Shown: in pieces, positions 1-11,239 of the stretch | Layout of the letters: every line of letters starts with the position of its first letter | Position numbering within the stretch: the stretch's first letter is position 1 | Assembly (NCBI RefSeq): GCF_003265705.1 | Contig: NW_020312966.1 | Location: 22,706,898-22,770,897, forward strand | Reading direction: 5' to 3' | DNA: 64,000 nucleotides | DNA from: Callorhinus ursinus | Lineage: Eukaryota > Chordata > Mammalia > Carnivora > Otariidae | The notes under the pieces: model-generated | Databases searched by the model: none | What the model was told of the DNA's origin: nothing | What the model saw: only the letters and a program-made list of their open reading frames with translations | Made by a program: the position numbers and the translations under genes

Positions 1-1802
1 ATAGTATTAGAAGTCCTAGCCACAGCAATTAGACAACAAAAAGAAATCAAAGGCATCCAAATCAGCAAAGAGGAAGTCAGACTCTCTCTCTTTGCAGATG
101 ATATGATAGTGTATGTGGAAAACCCAAAAGACTGCACCCCAAAACTGCTAGAACTCATACAGGAATTCAGTCAAGTAGCAGGGTATAAAATCAGTGCACA
201 GAAATCAGTGGCATTCCTATACGCCAACAACAAGACAGAAGAAAGACAAATCAAGGAGTCGATCCCATTTACAATTGCACCCAAAACCATAAGATACCTA
301 GGAATAAATCTAACCAAAGAGGCAAAGGATCTGTACTCAGTAAACTATAAAATACTCATGAAAGAAATTGAAGAAGCCACAAAGAAATGGAAAAACGTTC
401 CATGCTCATGGATTGGGAGAACCAACATTGTGAAGATGTCAATGCTACCTAGGGCAAACTACACATTCAATGCAGTCCCCATCAAAATACCATCCACTTT
501 TTTCAAAGAAATGGAACAAATAATCCTAAAATTTGTATGGAACCAGAAGAGACCCCGAATAGCCAGCGGAATATTGAAAAAGAAAAGCAAAGCTGGCGGC
601 ATCACAATTCCAGACTTCCAGCTCTCTTACAAAGCTGTCATCATCAAGACAGTGTGGTACTGGCACAAAAACAGACACATAGATCAACGGAACAGAATCG
701 AGAGCCCAGAAATGGACCCTTAACTCTATGGTCAACTCATCTTTGACAAAGCAGGAAATAATGTCCAATGGAAAAATGACAGTCTCTTCAACAAATGGTG
801 TTGGGAAAATTGGACAGCCACATGCAGAAGAATGAAACTGGACCATTTCCTTACACCACACACAAAAATAGACTCCAAATGGTTGAAAGACCTAAACGTG
901 AGACAGGAGTCCATCAAAATCCTAAAGGAGAACACAGGCAGCAACCTCTTCGACCTCAGCCACAGCAACTTCTTCCTAGAAACATCGCCAAAAGCAAGGG
1001 AAGCAAGGGCAAAAATGAACTATTGGGATTTCATCAGGATAAAAAGCTTTTGTACAAGAAAAGAAACAGTCCGCAAAACCAAAAGACAACCGACAGAATG
1101 GGAAAAAATATTTGCAAATGATATATCAGATAAAGGGCTAATATCCAAAATCTATAAAGAACTTATCAAACTCAACACCCAAAGAACAAATAATCCAATC
1201 AAGAAATGGGCAGAAGACATGAACAGACATTTCTCCAAAGAAGACATCCAAATGGCCAACAGACACATGAAAAAGTGCTCAACATCGCTCGGCATCAGGG
1301 AAATCCAAATCAAGACCTCAATGAGATACCACCTCACACCCGTCAGAATGGCTAAAATTAACAAGTCAGGAAACGACAGATGTCGGCGGGGATGCGGAGA
1401 AAGGGGAACCCTCCTACACTGTTGGTGGGAATGCAAGCTGGTGCAACCCTTCTGGAAAACAGTATGGAGGTTCCTCAAAATTTGAAAATAGAGCTATCAT
1501 ACGATCCAGCGATTGCACTACTGGGTATTTACCCCAAAGATACAAATGGAGGGATCCGAAGGGGTACGTGCACCCCAATGTTTATAGCAGCAATGTCCAC
1601 AATAGCTAAACTGTGGAAAGAGCCAAGATGTCCATCGACAGATGAATGGATAAAGAAGAGGTGGTATATATACACAATGGAATATTATGCAGCCATCAAA
1701 AGGAATGAGATCTTGCCATTTGCCACGACGTGGATGGAACTGGAGGGTGTTATGCTGAGTGAAATAAGTCAATCAGAGAAAGACATGTATCATATGACCT
1801 AA
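1..1802 (+). pseudogene. L1 ORF2 remnant: RT catalytic box to C terminus, one stop and one frameshift
   Basis: ORF2p supplies endonuclease and reverse transcriptase for L1. Here only the part from the RT catalytic motif onward is seen: FADD at 91-102, with D-D at 97-102. The thumb and C-terminal regions follow, then a Cys/His cluster around 1380-1440 (C..C.....C...HCWWEC). Reading frame 1 is closed by TAA at 721-723; other L1 copies usually have a Gln codon here, so a single C-to-T change is the simplest cause. The frame then reopens up to TGA at 1483-1485. There the run after FLK appears to have lost one base, and the remaining C terminus (LSYDPAIALLGIYPK...) continues in frame 3 to TAA at 1800-1802. 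With two disablements it cannot encode a full protein. It is a decayed retrotransposon gene, not a host gene. Confidence 0.92.
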
Positions 1803-2275
1803 CTGATAGGAGGAATTCTTAACCTCAGGAAACAAACTGAGGTTTGCTGGAGTGGTCGGGGGTGGGAGGGATGGGGTGGCTGGGTGATAGACATTGGGTA
1901 GGGTATGTGTTATGGTGAGCGCTGTGAATTGTGCAAGACTGTTGAATCACAGATCTGTACTTCTGATTCAAATAATGGAACATATGTTAAGAAAAAAGTA
2001 AAAGAAGAAGATAGCAGGAGGGGAAGATTGAAGGGGAGTAAGTCGGAGGGGGAGACGAATTATGAGAGACAATGGACTCTGAAAAACAAACTGAGGGCTC
2101 TAGAGGGGAGGAGGGTGGGAGGATGGGTTAGCCTGGTGATGGGTATTAAGGAGGGCACATTCTGCGTGGAGCACTGGGTGTTATGCACAAACAATGAATC
2201 ATGGAACACTACATCAAAAACTAATGATGTAATATATGGTGATTAACATAACAATAAAAAAATAAATAAAAAGAA
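1..2275 (+). mobile_element. Young carnivoran L1, 3' half (entry truncated by window edge)
   Basis: This is a LINE-1 non-LTR retrotransposon in sense orientation. The window opens inside ORF2, just upstream of the reverse-transcriptase catalytic box. ORF2 runs to about 1802 with two breaks, followed by a roughly 470 bp 3' UTR and an A-rich tail ending near 2275. The 3' UTR has two successive, mutually similar blocks (about 1812-1990 and 2062-2253) separated by an A/G-rich spacer. The tail joins an older antisense L1 directly at about 2276. The 5' end and the left target-site duplication lie outside the window, so full length cannot be judged. The low damage and close match to the copy at 60569-61658 suggest a fairly young insertion. 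Confidence 0.95.
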
Positions 2276-3590
2276 AACTCCTAGTATGGATGTTGAATTT
2301 CATCAAAGACTTTTTGCATATTTTTTGAAATAATCATATGATTTTTGCTTTTAATCTCTTGATATGGTGAAGTACATTGTTTGATTTTTCCAAAATTTAA
2401 CAAATTTTGTACTCCTGTAATGGATTCCATTGGATAATTTTATATTATCATTTTATTATGTTTTTGATATATATTTCATTAAAAATATTTTCTTCATTCC
2501 TGAGAGACTATATTTTTATTATAATATCTTTGTCTGGTTTTATCAGGGTAATGCCGGCTCATTAAATAATTTGAAAAGTATCCTCTCTTCTTTCTCCTTC
2601 TTCTCCTCCTCCTCCCTCTCCTTTTTCTTCAATAGTTTGTTTAGAAATAGTGTTATTTCTCCTTAATTTTTTTGGTAAGAATTACCAGTGAAGCCAACTG
2701 CTCCTGGATTTTTTTTTTTTTTTATGAGGCATTTGTTTGTTTGGATTATCAGTTACATTTCTTTAGTAGCTGTAGACTATTCAGGTTGTTTCTTCTGAGA
2801 TCAAATTTAGGAGTTTGTTTCTTTTAAGAAATTTGCCCATTTTGTCTAGGTTACTGAACTTATTGTCATAAATTTGTTCATAATCCTCCCTTATTGTCCT
2901 TTTAATATCTGTAGAATATATAGTGATACCTTTCATTATTTCTGATATTGGTGATGTCTATCTCTTCTCTTTTTCTCTTGATCTATCTGACCAGAAGTGT
3001 CTCAGTTACATTGATCTTTTTAAGAATTAATTTTGCTTTCATTGATTTTTTTCTGTTTTGTTCTAGAAAACAGAAGTTTTCTGTTTGATAATTTCTCATT
3101 TTATCTTAATTATTTGCTCCATTCTGCTTGTTTGAGTTCAATTTGTTCATTTATTTCTAGCTTTAAGGTAGACTCATATAATTAGTTTTAGACCATTATT
3201 TTCTATTCTATGGAAACATTTGATGAAATAAATTTCTCTCAAAATACTGTATTAACTTCATCCCATAAATGTCTAAATGGCTTTGTTTTTATCTTCATTT
3301 GATCTAAATTCTTTCTAATTATGCTTCTTTGACCATTGGGTTATTTAAAGGGAATTATGTGATTGCCAAATATTGGATGATTTTCTAGATATCTTTTCTA
3401 TTATTGATTTCTAATATAATTTCATTGTGGTCAGAAAACATGTGTTTTGTGTTTGTGTGACTACCATCTTTTTAAACATACTGAAACTTATTGTATGGCC
3501 AAATACATGCTCTATCTTAGAGAATATTCCATATATACTTGAAATGTATGCTTCCTTTTAGTGAGTGTTAGTATTTGGGTTTAGTTTTTG
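2276..3590 (-). mobile_element. Old L1 fragment, antisense (ORF2 RT/linker region)
   Basis: Read on the - strand this is degraded L1 ORF2 sequence, from the RT region back toward the endonuclease-RT linker. Diagnostic antisense phrases include the TGTTGAATTT(C)ATCAA start near 2290, the GTCTGGTTTTATCAGGGTAATG stretch near 2533 and the GAGAATATTCCATATATACTTGAAA stretch near 3520, described here by position. Many stops and indels show that it is much older than the L1 at 1-2275. The right edge is approximate. Confidence 0.85.
2581..2630. repeat. Pyrimidine-rich (TC/TCC) tract
   Basis: An uninterrupted C/T stretch of about 50 bases lies within the old antisense L1 and replaces the CCTTCCTCTTC-type stretch expected there. 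It is probably a local expansion of an existing pyrimidine run. Confidence 0.8.
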
Positions 3591-3887
3591 AGACAACTAC
3601 TCTTCCCCATCCTTGTGCTGATTCAAACATTAAAAAGAAATGAATTAAAGTGGGATATTTAGGGGAAAAAAGAATCCTGAGTTTAAAATGGCAGCTGATA
3701 TATTGTTTTTTAAAAAAACCACTGGATACATTAAAAGGAACAATCCCTGGCTAAAAGTTAGGTGGTGGGTCAACAGGGGTATTTTTTATCCCCAAATATG
3801 GTAGGGAGGGAGATGTATGAATAAGGGCTTGGTAGAAGGACATTGTAAACTATCATTGATAACGTATAAAGGTAGTTTTGTTAGACA
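3591..3887. other. Unassigned 297 bp
   Basis: AT-rich sequence between the old L1 and an LTR. I see no repeat family, coding signal or site that I can name. Confidence 0.5.
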
Positions 3888-4372
3888 CTGTATCAGTTTT
3901 CTATTGGTGCCAAAGTAAGTCATCATACAGTTGGTTTAAAACAATGCAAATGTATTACCTTACAGTTCTGTAGGTTAAAAGTCTAACCTGGGTCTTAACT
4001 GGGTGCAAATCAAAGTGTTAGCAGGGTTCTGTTACTTTCTGGGGAATACTTTTCCTTGCCAGCCATTAAGAAGCTACCACATTCCTTGGTTCGTGGTTCC
4101 CTGCTTCCATCTTCAAGGCCAACAATATTGCATGTCTTTGACCATTTTTCCATAGGCACATGTAATTCTGACCACAGCCGGGAAAGATTCTCTATTTTTA
4201 CAGACTCATAAGATTATATTCGGACTATTTAGATAATCCAGGATCATCTCTCCACTTCACGATTCTTAACTTAATTACATTTGCAAGGCCTCCTTGCCAA
4301 CGTATTCACAGGTTCCATGGATTAGGAAGTGAACATCTTTGGAGGAGCCATGATTCTCTCCACCACATACTT
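3888..4372 (-). mobile_element. Antisense LTR, MaLR/MLT1-like
   Basis: On the + strand it reads as the reverse complement of a mammalian MaLR-type LTR. It has TATCAGTTTTCTATTGGTG at the start, then TTAAAACAATGCAAATGTATT, CTTCCATCTTCAAGGCCAACA, TAGATAATCCAGGATCATCTC, and an end near CACAGGTTCCATGGATTAGG. It is near full length for an LTR of this group (about 480 bp), with no internal retroviral coding sequence next to it, so it is a solo LTR. Family is by eye; the exact subfamily is uncertain. Confidence 0.75.
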
Positions 4373-6162
4373 TCTATATACTTCTTTCACAATATATAGT
4401 GTATCTAAATGGTGCTTCTCCACTTGGTTCCTTGTCAAATCTGCACCTCTGTACCGGAATGCAAAAGACAGTTAAGCAAACGAGTTTCTTTGCATTGTAA
4501 ATGTGATGCCCAAAGCATGCAGTGTGACACTTTGGAATGAATCCTAGGGGCTTGTGACATAAGGCTCCATGTGCCCTGTGATACAGAAGAGCAGTTCTGT
4601 TACACACACACGCTGGGGAAAGGCAGCCGGGCTACTGCAAAGCCTGCCCACACTTAGGCAACAAGAGACTCCCTCCTGAGCAGTTCTGTTTGACCCCCCT
4701 CCCCGTTTCTGTAGCTGTCCTTACTTTGTCCCCTCCTCCCATGCAGTGTTCTGCAATAAGGGAGGGAAATGATGAGTGAAATGTCTAGAAAGTCACAGTG
4801 AAGGGGACTAGCATGCTCTGCACTTTTAATCCTTCACAATGTACTTGTTCTGCTTTGGAATGCTTTCTAAATGTGGGAAGACTGCTTGGAAATCTGCTAC
4901 AACTTTCTATTCTTTACACACCTCCCTCATCTGCCAAGATTCACTAATTCATTTCCATGTGGGCAAGAACATTGTTTCCTAACTGAGATTTCGTATTTTT
5001 CTTCTGAAGATGGAATGAGTACTATGTTGTAATTCATGGAAAATACATTAATAGCCTCCTACATGAGCATTTTTATGCAACTCAAATGGAGAAAATAATT
5101 TACTGCCCATAATTTCTTCATATCATTTATGTATTTGGACTCACCTCCTTTCCTTACATTAAAATAATTAGAAGTGTTCATAGTTATGAACTAGAAAGTG
5201 TCTGTTACAACAGAATCTGTTGTTTGCTGTGTACTAGAGCAAAGTATGTTTGCTGGAATATGCACAGCTTGGGAAATCTGTTCTTACTCCTAAGGGCAGT
5301 TCTGCCTATGTGCAAATAGAAATACGAACCCCAATGGCTCACTGCCTCCTGTGGTCCTGCATGTCTAAGGACCACGCCGACTGCCAGTCTCCATGTGGAT
5401 TCTCAATCAGAGCCCAACAGAACAACTGGTTTTCTGCCGTTCTCTGATAAGGTAATCGGTTACATGCTTATATCCATCAAAACTTGATTTGACGATGGTA
5501 TAGTATGATTGCTGTTATTGCTGTTTTAATACATACTGGTTATTGTGTCTATAATTTTTATTCCGCATGCCCATCCCATATCCACTAACACATGTTTATA
5601 GACAAGTTTCTGAATTTTCAGAAGCTGGTGCCCTTAATACACACAGTTGTCTTCAGATTCAGATTGTGAAAGAAAACCAGATGGTTTAATAATCACAGTG
5701 TTGAAAGGACATTATCAGGATATAATATAAGTTGAATTCCTGTGGTTAACACCATAGATAATTAGAAGCTACATTTTTAAAAAGCTAACTAACCAGTTGC
5801 CAATGAACCTTGTTCAGACACACACTGTATTAAAGAAGTTTGAGAACTATTTGCAAAAATTCAAACCAATTATAATTAAAATTAATGGAAAACCAGTGTT
5901 TGATTTTCTATGCTCTTTACTAGGGCTTCTATGTATAAGTAGTAGGATGGATATAATATGATTTCATTTTCTTTTCTACCCCCATGTCTTTTGGGACAGT
6001 GTCCCTCAAGGACATTGCCATCAGGTGGGGATAGAAGGAGGCAGAAAAGTTGTTGACAAATGCTTAGTCTATTTTAAGCCAATCCATATAAATAAGATGA
6101 TGTGTGGTTAAATATGTCATTTCCTCTTTTTCCCATCTTTTTCTCAGAGAAAAAGAAATGCT
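4373..6162. other. Mostly unique non-coding DNA
   Basis: About 1.8 kb of ordinary AT-rich sequence. Only short open frames (below 80 codons) occur and none has recognisable protein features. No repeat could be named with confidence. Confidence 0.5.
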
Positions 6163-6182
6163 CTATCTCTAATCTATCATCC

Positions 6183-6217
<35 letters not shown>

Positions 6218-6252
6218 ATCTATCTATTTATCTATCCATCCATCTATCTCTA
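6163..6252. repeat. (ATCT)n tetranucleotide microsatellite
   Basis: Perfect CTAT/ATCT units run for about 30 bases from 6181, flanked by interrupted CCATC and TTTATC variants to about 6252. It is a likely length-polymorphic locus. Confidence 0.95.
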
Positions 6253-6437
6253 GATCTATACCTAGATATGGATCTGATTTTATACTATCTAGGTATAGAA
6301 GGATAAATTAGGAATTGATAGATAGTTAGAGGTAGGTAATGATTGATGATAAAATAAACACATACACAAACACCTCACTTTTTCCTATAGAATTAATTCC
6401 TCTACATATGGGGCACATAGATATGCAGATGTGTGTT

Positions 6438-6440
<3 letters not shown>

Positions 6441-6471
<31 letters not shown>
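6441..6471. repeat. (TG)n microsatellite
   Basis: About 15 uninterrupted TG units, preceded by an imperfect GTGTGTTGGG lead-in. Confidence 0.95.
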
Positions 6472-6473
<2 letters not shown>

Positions 6474-7263
6474 GGAAAAAAATGAAAATTGTATTTCTGT
6501 AGAGTTAAAATATATTTCTGAGTAATAGAATGAATTAGACACCTCAGTCATAGAAAGCCAGGCAACTCACTCATTATGGCTACTCACTGGAATTTGGTGG
6601 GAGTCAATCAAACACAGAAGTGTTTGCCATGATTTCAATGAATTTCAATGGCGAGTTAGAGTGTCCGCATTGACGAAACACTATCAGAACTCAGGAGTCC
6701 AACAGCACTGGTCTTTGTAGAATGGTTTTGAAAGATGGATCACATTGCTTAATATAGAAGCATACCTGAAAACAATTGCATGTAGCTTTAAATCAATAAG
6801 AAACAAGGACAAAATATAAACAATAAATTGGGGAGGATAAACTGCTGAGAGCTATCTCCAGAGGGCAATACAAATAAAATGACAGAAAAGTTCCCCCCAA
6901 ATTATGACAGAATCAGGGCAAAAGCAGATTTTATAAAATTATTTGGTAAAAATGATTTAATGGAATGCATATGCACACACACAGGTAGAATGTGTCTATA
7001 AAGTAATGAGACCTATTTAACTAATTTCACATACAAATGTGGTTCCCATTCAGATGCTATAAATTGGAAACTGTCAATTTTCCTGTGGAAAGTTATGGCA
7101 CCTATCTATAAACAGGCACTTTTTATATTGACTTGGCTATAAAGGATGTTGACTTGCTCTACTTCCTGGTTTCAAATGGAACAATTATGTATTTTCCAGT
7201 CAAGCTTAAAATAGGTCACACTGAAAGTTTAATGAGATTTCTTCTCATGAGGAACTTCTTCCT
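6472..7263. other. Unassigned non-coding DNA
   Basis: AT-rich sequence without a nameable repeat. The stretch from about 6995 (GTGTCTATAAAGTAATGAGA) faintly recalls the terminus of a mariner-type transposon, but I could not find a matching second end. Confidence 0.4.
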
Positions 7264-7515
7264 AAAGACTTCAAGGGAGAGATGAACCATGAGAGACTAT
7301 GGACTCTGAGAAACAGACTGAGGGTTCTAGAGGGGAGGGGGGTGGGGGGACGGGTTAGCCTGGCGATGGGTATTAAGGAGGGCACGTACTGCATGGAACC
7401 CTGGGTATTACATGAAAACAATGAATCGTGGATCACCGCATCAAAAACTAATGATGTATTTTACGGTGATTAACATAACATAATAAAATAAAATTTAAAA
7501 AAAAAGACTTCCAGG
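7264..7515 (+). mobile_element. 5'-truncated L1, 3' UTR tail only, with TSD
   Basis: The body at 7277-7502 is the last block of the same 3' UTR seen at 2062-2253 (ATGAGAGACTATGGACTCTG to TGATTAACATAACATAATAA), then a poly(A). It is flanked by matching 13-bp direct repeats, 7264-7276 and 7503-7515 (12 of 13 identical, AAAGACTTC core). This is a heavily 5'-truncated L1 retrotransposition. Confidence 0.92.
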
Positions 7516-7564
7516 CCACTTTTCTGAGCAAGGAACAGGAACTATTCTTTACACTCAGACATTC

Positions 7565-7783
7565 AGAATAATTTTCTTTTTTTTTATATATATATATTTT
7601 TTTAAAGATTTTATTTATTTGACAGAGAGAGCACAAGCAGAGGGAGAGAGAGGGAGAAGCAGGCTCCCTGCTGAGCAAGGAGCCCGATGCGGAACTCGAT
7701 CCCAGGACCCTGGGACCATGACCCAGGCCAAAGGCAGCCGCTTAACCGACTGAGCCACCCAGGCGCCCCAGAATAATTTTCTT
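7565..7783 (-). mobile_element. CAN-SINE (tRNA-Lys derived), antisense, with 14-bp TSD
   Basis: The body at 7579-7769 reads in reverse from poly(T) and AGATTTTATTTATTTGACAG, through the AG-rich tail, to the tRNA-related head ending GAGCCACCCAGGCGCCCC. Perfect 14-bp repeats AGAATAATTTTCTT flank it at 7565-7578 and 7770-7783. A TA-rich patch sits within the poly(T). It was probably mobilised by L1 machinery. The tRNA-like head is a decayed promoter, not a tRNA gene. Confidence 0.96.
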
Positions 7784-8272
7784 AATAAATCCATTATCCA
7801 GTTGCTCTTCTCCATGTGAGGCCAAATATTTGGATGCTACTATCTTTTATTTTTATGCTTCACATCAAATAAATAAACCTTTTCAGATGATAGTGTGTGG
7901 ATATACATTGTAAGGTTTAAATTGACCTTTGGATTTTCTTCCCTCAAGTGAAGCTTTAGTATTTCTGATGTTCAGTTCACTTGCATGTTAAGACAACCTT
8001 TAAAAGTTGATTTTTTCCCTGAAGAGAATGGCATGAGCCTATAGTTTGAGTGATTTGTTTCTGGTTAATGGCAAGGCCAATATCCTGGGCAAATCAAACA
8101 CAAGAAAGCCATGGTCAATCACCTATGATTATATTTAGGACATGTGGAATTGAAGCAGTTTGAAAACTAATGCCTGCAAACAAAGAATCAGATAATTTGG
8201 CAGATATCCTCTAAATTATCTTCTAAAGTAATCATGGTGTTTATTGTCAATTAAATTTTCAGTAAAGTTTTT
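7784..8272. other. Unassigned non-coding DNA
   Basis: About 490 bp between two SINEs. I see no coding signal or nameable repeat. Confidence 0.5.
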
Positions 8273-8513
8273 CCCACATTTGCTTTCATTTTTTTTTTTT
8301 TTTAGATTTATTTATTTGAGAGAGCGCACACAAGAGAGAGAAAGGGAGGGGAGGGGCAGAGGGAGAGAGAAACTCTAAGCAGACTCCTTGCTGAGTGTGG
8401 AGCCAGACACGGGGCTGGATCTCACGACCCTGAGATCACAACCTGAGCAGAAACCAAGAGTCGGAGGCTCAACCGAATGTACCATCCAGGCACCCTTCCC
8501 CCACATTTGCTTT
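8273..8513 (-). mobile_element. CAN-SINE, older subtype, antisense, with 14-bp TSD
   Basis: The body at 8287-8499 has the subtype-specific stretch CTCACGACCCTGAGATCACA and AACCAAGAGTCGGAGGCTCA, unlike the younger copies. This is a longer SINE variant. Direct repeats CCCACATTTGCTTT lie at 8273-8286 and 8500-8513. The head carries several substitutions (CAACCGAATGTACCATCCAG), consistent with greater age. Confidence 0.95.
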
Positions 8514-9252
8514 TTGATATCTATCCCAAAGTCAAAGGAGACCAGAACTAAGCAGAAACTCCTCATGGTTTATTTGTTATTTTTAACTTTGTGGTGTGAG
8601 GGTAGGTACCAAACTTCTAAGATTCTAGTCATTACTGTATATTTTTGACCTTTATTGATTTTATGGCTACAAGCCTTTCTGCATATTTCTTAACTAAAGG
8701 CAGACAAATTGTATGTAAAAGCTGATGCATGAAAGAATCATGAGGATTTATTTCAACAGGAGTCTTCACTGAATACCACTGGTCATCACTGTGGTATTTG
8801 CTTTTATTCAGTTTGACCATTTTTTCTATTATTTGCTTTGGAGAAATACTATATGTTTTAGAAGCAGGTGCAGTTATTATTGATAAGTTGGTAAGATATT
8901 ATCAACTCAGAGAGTGTTAGTATCCTAACCAGGGTTGTACCTCTCCAATGATACAGGAATCCTCATGAAAGGGTACATAGCCATCTGCAGATGTATCTGT
9001 GAAGAGAAACAGGGAACTCTTTGTTCCTTAAGTAGGAAACTGCTTCACTATTAAAAGTGCCAGCAATTTTGGTCAAAGCTTTCAATCACATCCGTCATAT
9101 ATGGTCTGGAAGTTAGTTCAAGCAGTAATGCCCCAAAGTCTATGGACTGTTTCCTGATACACTTAAGATCCCATTAGTAACCCCAAGCATCAGTGCAATT
9201 AGATCAGAATCGATATTTCTGTAAAGCAGGGGGAATACACATTATTGCTTGC
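8514..9252. other. Unassigned non-coding DNA
   Basis: About 740 bp. No nameable repeat or coding frame; the short open frames here start or end in the neighbouring SINE. Confidence 0.5.
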
Positions 9253-9400
9253 ATCATGGTTTAAATCCATCGTTTGCTAGCTGTGTGGTCTTGCTCAAGC
9301 TACTACCCCTCACTGTCATTCAGTTTCCTCATCTGTAAAATGGGTAATATAGTGCCTATTTTACTAAAAGGACTAAGTTCTCAGTCCTTAGTCGCTAGGA
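9253..9400 (+). repeat. MIR SINE fragment, sense
   Basis: It contains the MIR core order GCTAGCTGTGTGGTCTTGCTCAAGC, given by position near 9277-9301, then CAGTTTCCTCATCTGTAAAATGGG near 9322-9345. These are the classic conserved mammalian-wide SINE segments in + orientation. Confidence 0.9.
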
Positions 9401-9479
9401 CCCAGTACAGTCTTCCCACAGGCTGTTTTCAACCTGGCAAGCACATAGCAGCTTTAAAAACTGAAGTCATCTCATCTAA

Positions 9480-9547
9480 TGCTACTCAAGATTCTCCAAT
9501 GGCGCCCCATTATTTTTAGAGTGAGAGTCCTTAAAATGGCCCAAAAG

Positions 9548-9602
<55 letters not shown>

Positions 9603-10112
9603 AGTCCGTCCTCATTCCTGGTCTGTTATCTCTTTATCTTCATTTTGTACAACCCTCTCCTGCCTCAGACTACTCAAGACACACGGTTCTCCTTGATTGT
9701 TCACAAACATTATAGCCATGCTCCTCATCTCAGGACCTTTGCACTGTCTGTTCCCCTGCACAGAATAATCTCCCTCTACATGGCCACTTCTTCAGCTCCT
9801 TCAACTCTTGGCTCTGCTGTCACCTGCCCAGTGTAGCACTATTTAAAGTGACAAACTCACTGTTAGCACTTTTGTTTCTCTTTATCTTTTTCTACTTGTT
9901 TCTGCGATACCTGATACCCTCTCTAACATGCTATATAACTGATTTGTGATGTTTATAATTTGCTGCATTTCCCCCCACTAGAATGGTGAATCATGAACAT
10001 AGATTTTGTTGTTGTTGTTGTTGGCTTTGTTCGCTAATTCATCCCTCATGCTTAGAACAGTGCTTGGCATTAAGTAGGTACTCAGAAAATATTTGACAAA
10101 TGAATACATGTT
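9480..10112 (+). repeat. L2 LINE 3' end, sense
   Basis: Ancient L2 sequence: CTCCAATGGCGCCCCATTAT near 9494, GGACCTTTGCACTGTCTGTTCC near 9733, CTGTCACCTGCCCAGTGTAG near 9816, then the 3' end AGAACAGTGCTTGGCATTAAGTAGG near 10055 running into a TGAATAAATG terminus. A (TG)n microsatellite at 9550-9598 lies inside it. It is diverged and non-coding. Confidence 0.85.
9550..9598. repeat. (TG)n microsatellite inside L2
   Basis: About 24 perfect TG units. Conceptual translation gives a Cys-Val repeat, which is an artefact and not a protein. Confidence 0.97.
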
Positions 10113-11239
10113 GAATAAATGGTAGTGAGTTTTCGTGTTCTGATTTGGCCTAATTTACCTTCTTATGACTTGGTTCCCTGCCACCTCCTGTTTCATTCTG
10201 TTCCAGGCTGTGTAGCATATGGCAGGTTAATCATTCTTCCCAAGGAGGTGCAGCCTGGTCAAGAGTCCAGGCAGCCTCCAGCTACCTTGGAACAGGAACA
10301 TTCCCCATTTCTCCGCATTTGAAAAATAGCTGCACAGCAGTATGCCTTCGAGAGAGCATCCAAGAGTCTCCCGAGAACACTGCTTTCTTTGTCTTGCTGT
10401 GAGGAAAAAAATTCTCAACCAAACTCAATCTTGCCAAGCACCACAATTCCCCTCCTTTTCATGCCTTGCAATATAAAGTCAGCTCAGGACCCACTTGTAA
10501 GCCACAGCTGACAGTGCCTTGGTCCCCGTGTCTTCACTGGACACTGTGACCATTGGCTGTGGGTAAAGCCTCTGAAGGACTAAGTCCAGCTTAGCTGCTG
10601 CTGTTGAGAAGAGCTGTACACGGTGACACAAGATGCTCCCAAACACATTTGGATGCACAGATCGTGTTGAAGAATGACATAAACAGTGAAGAGTTTAAAG
10701 ATTACTTTCTCTTAAATAAAATTCTGCAGTTTACCTCTCTTGTCCTCTTTCTTATTTCTATAAATGCAAAGAGTATAAATTAGATTGAGGGAGATGACAG
10801 ATGGTCTCAGAGAGAAAATGTGAACAACAGTTGCTTTGTTTTCATTTGGGCAAACGAGATGAGGAAAGCTCATACCCCAGCAGGTGAGGGACAGGTATGG
10901 CTGCTGAAGAATGATTTACAATCCTCTAATAAACTTCTTTGGTATTAAAAATTAAACGTCTCTGCACAAACTCAACATAGCTCTACTCTTAATTAAGATG
11001 AAAGAATAAATAAAGACACCTCACCTAACAACTGAGTTGGAGAGGACACTTGCCTGAGTTAACACCTTACCAAGTTTAAAATCACAGAAGAGAACATGAC
11101 TGTGTACGAATAATGCTACATAAAATGATTCCAATTGGATCATTTCTGTAAGAAGGTGGAAAGACAAGTAAGCATAATGTAGGTTTGGCTCAGTGGTTGG
11201 CATGCTGACTCTGTGACTCATTTGTGATAGTAGATTTTT
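10113..11239. other. Mostly unique non-coding DNA
   Basis: About 1.1 kb, less AT-rich than its surroundings between 10130 and 10640. Open frames are short and lack recognisable features. No repeat was named. Confidence 0.5.

Noticed and set aside
103..723. 206-codon + frame resembling a reverse transcriptase gene
   Set aside because: It is part of L1 ORF2 ended by a premature stop; the frame continues beyond the stop and the element has further damage. Not a host gene or a separate RT system.
6163..6252. Regular ATCT repeats checked as a CRISPR-like array
   Set aside because: Continuous tetranucleotide units without spacers, in a vertebrate sequence; it is a microsatellite.
6995..7205. Possible mariner-type transposon (TCTATAAAGTAATGAGA start)
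   Set aside because: No matching inverted terminus and no TA target duplication could be identified.
9555..9836. Cys-Val-rich open frame
   Set aside because: It is a translation of the TG microsatellite plus L2 sequence.
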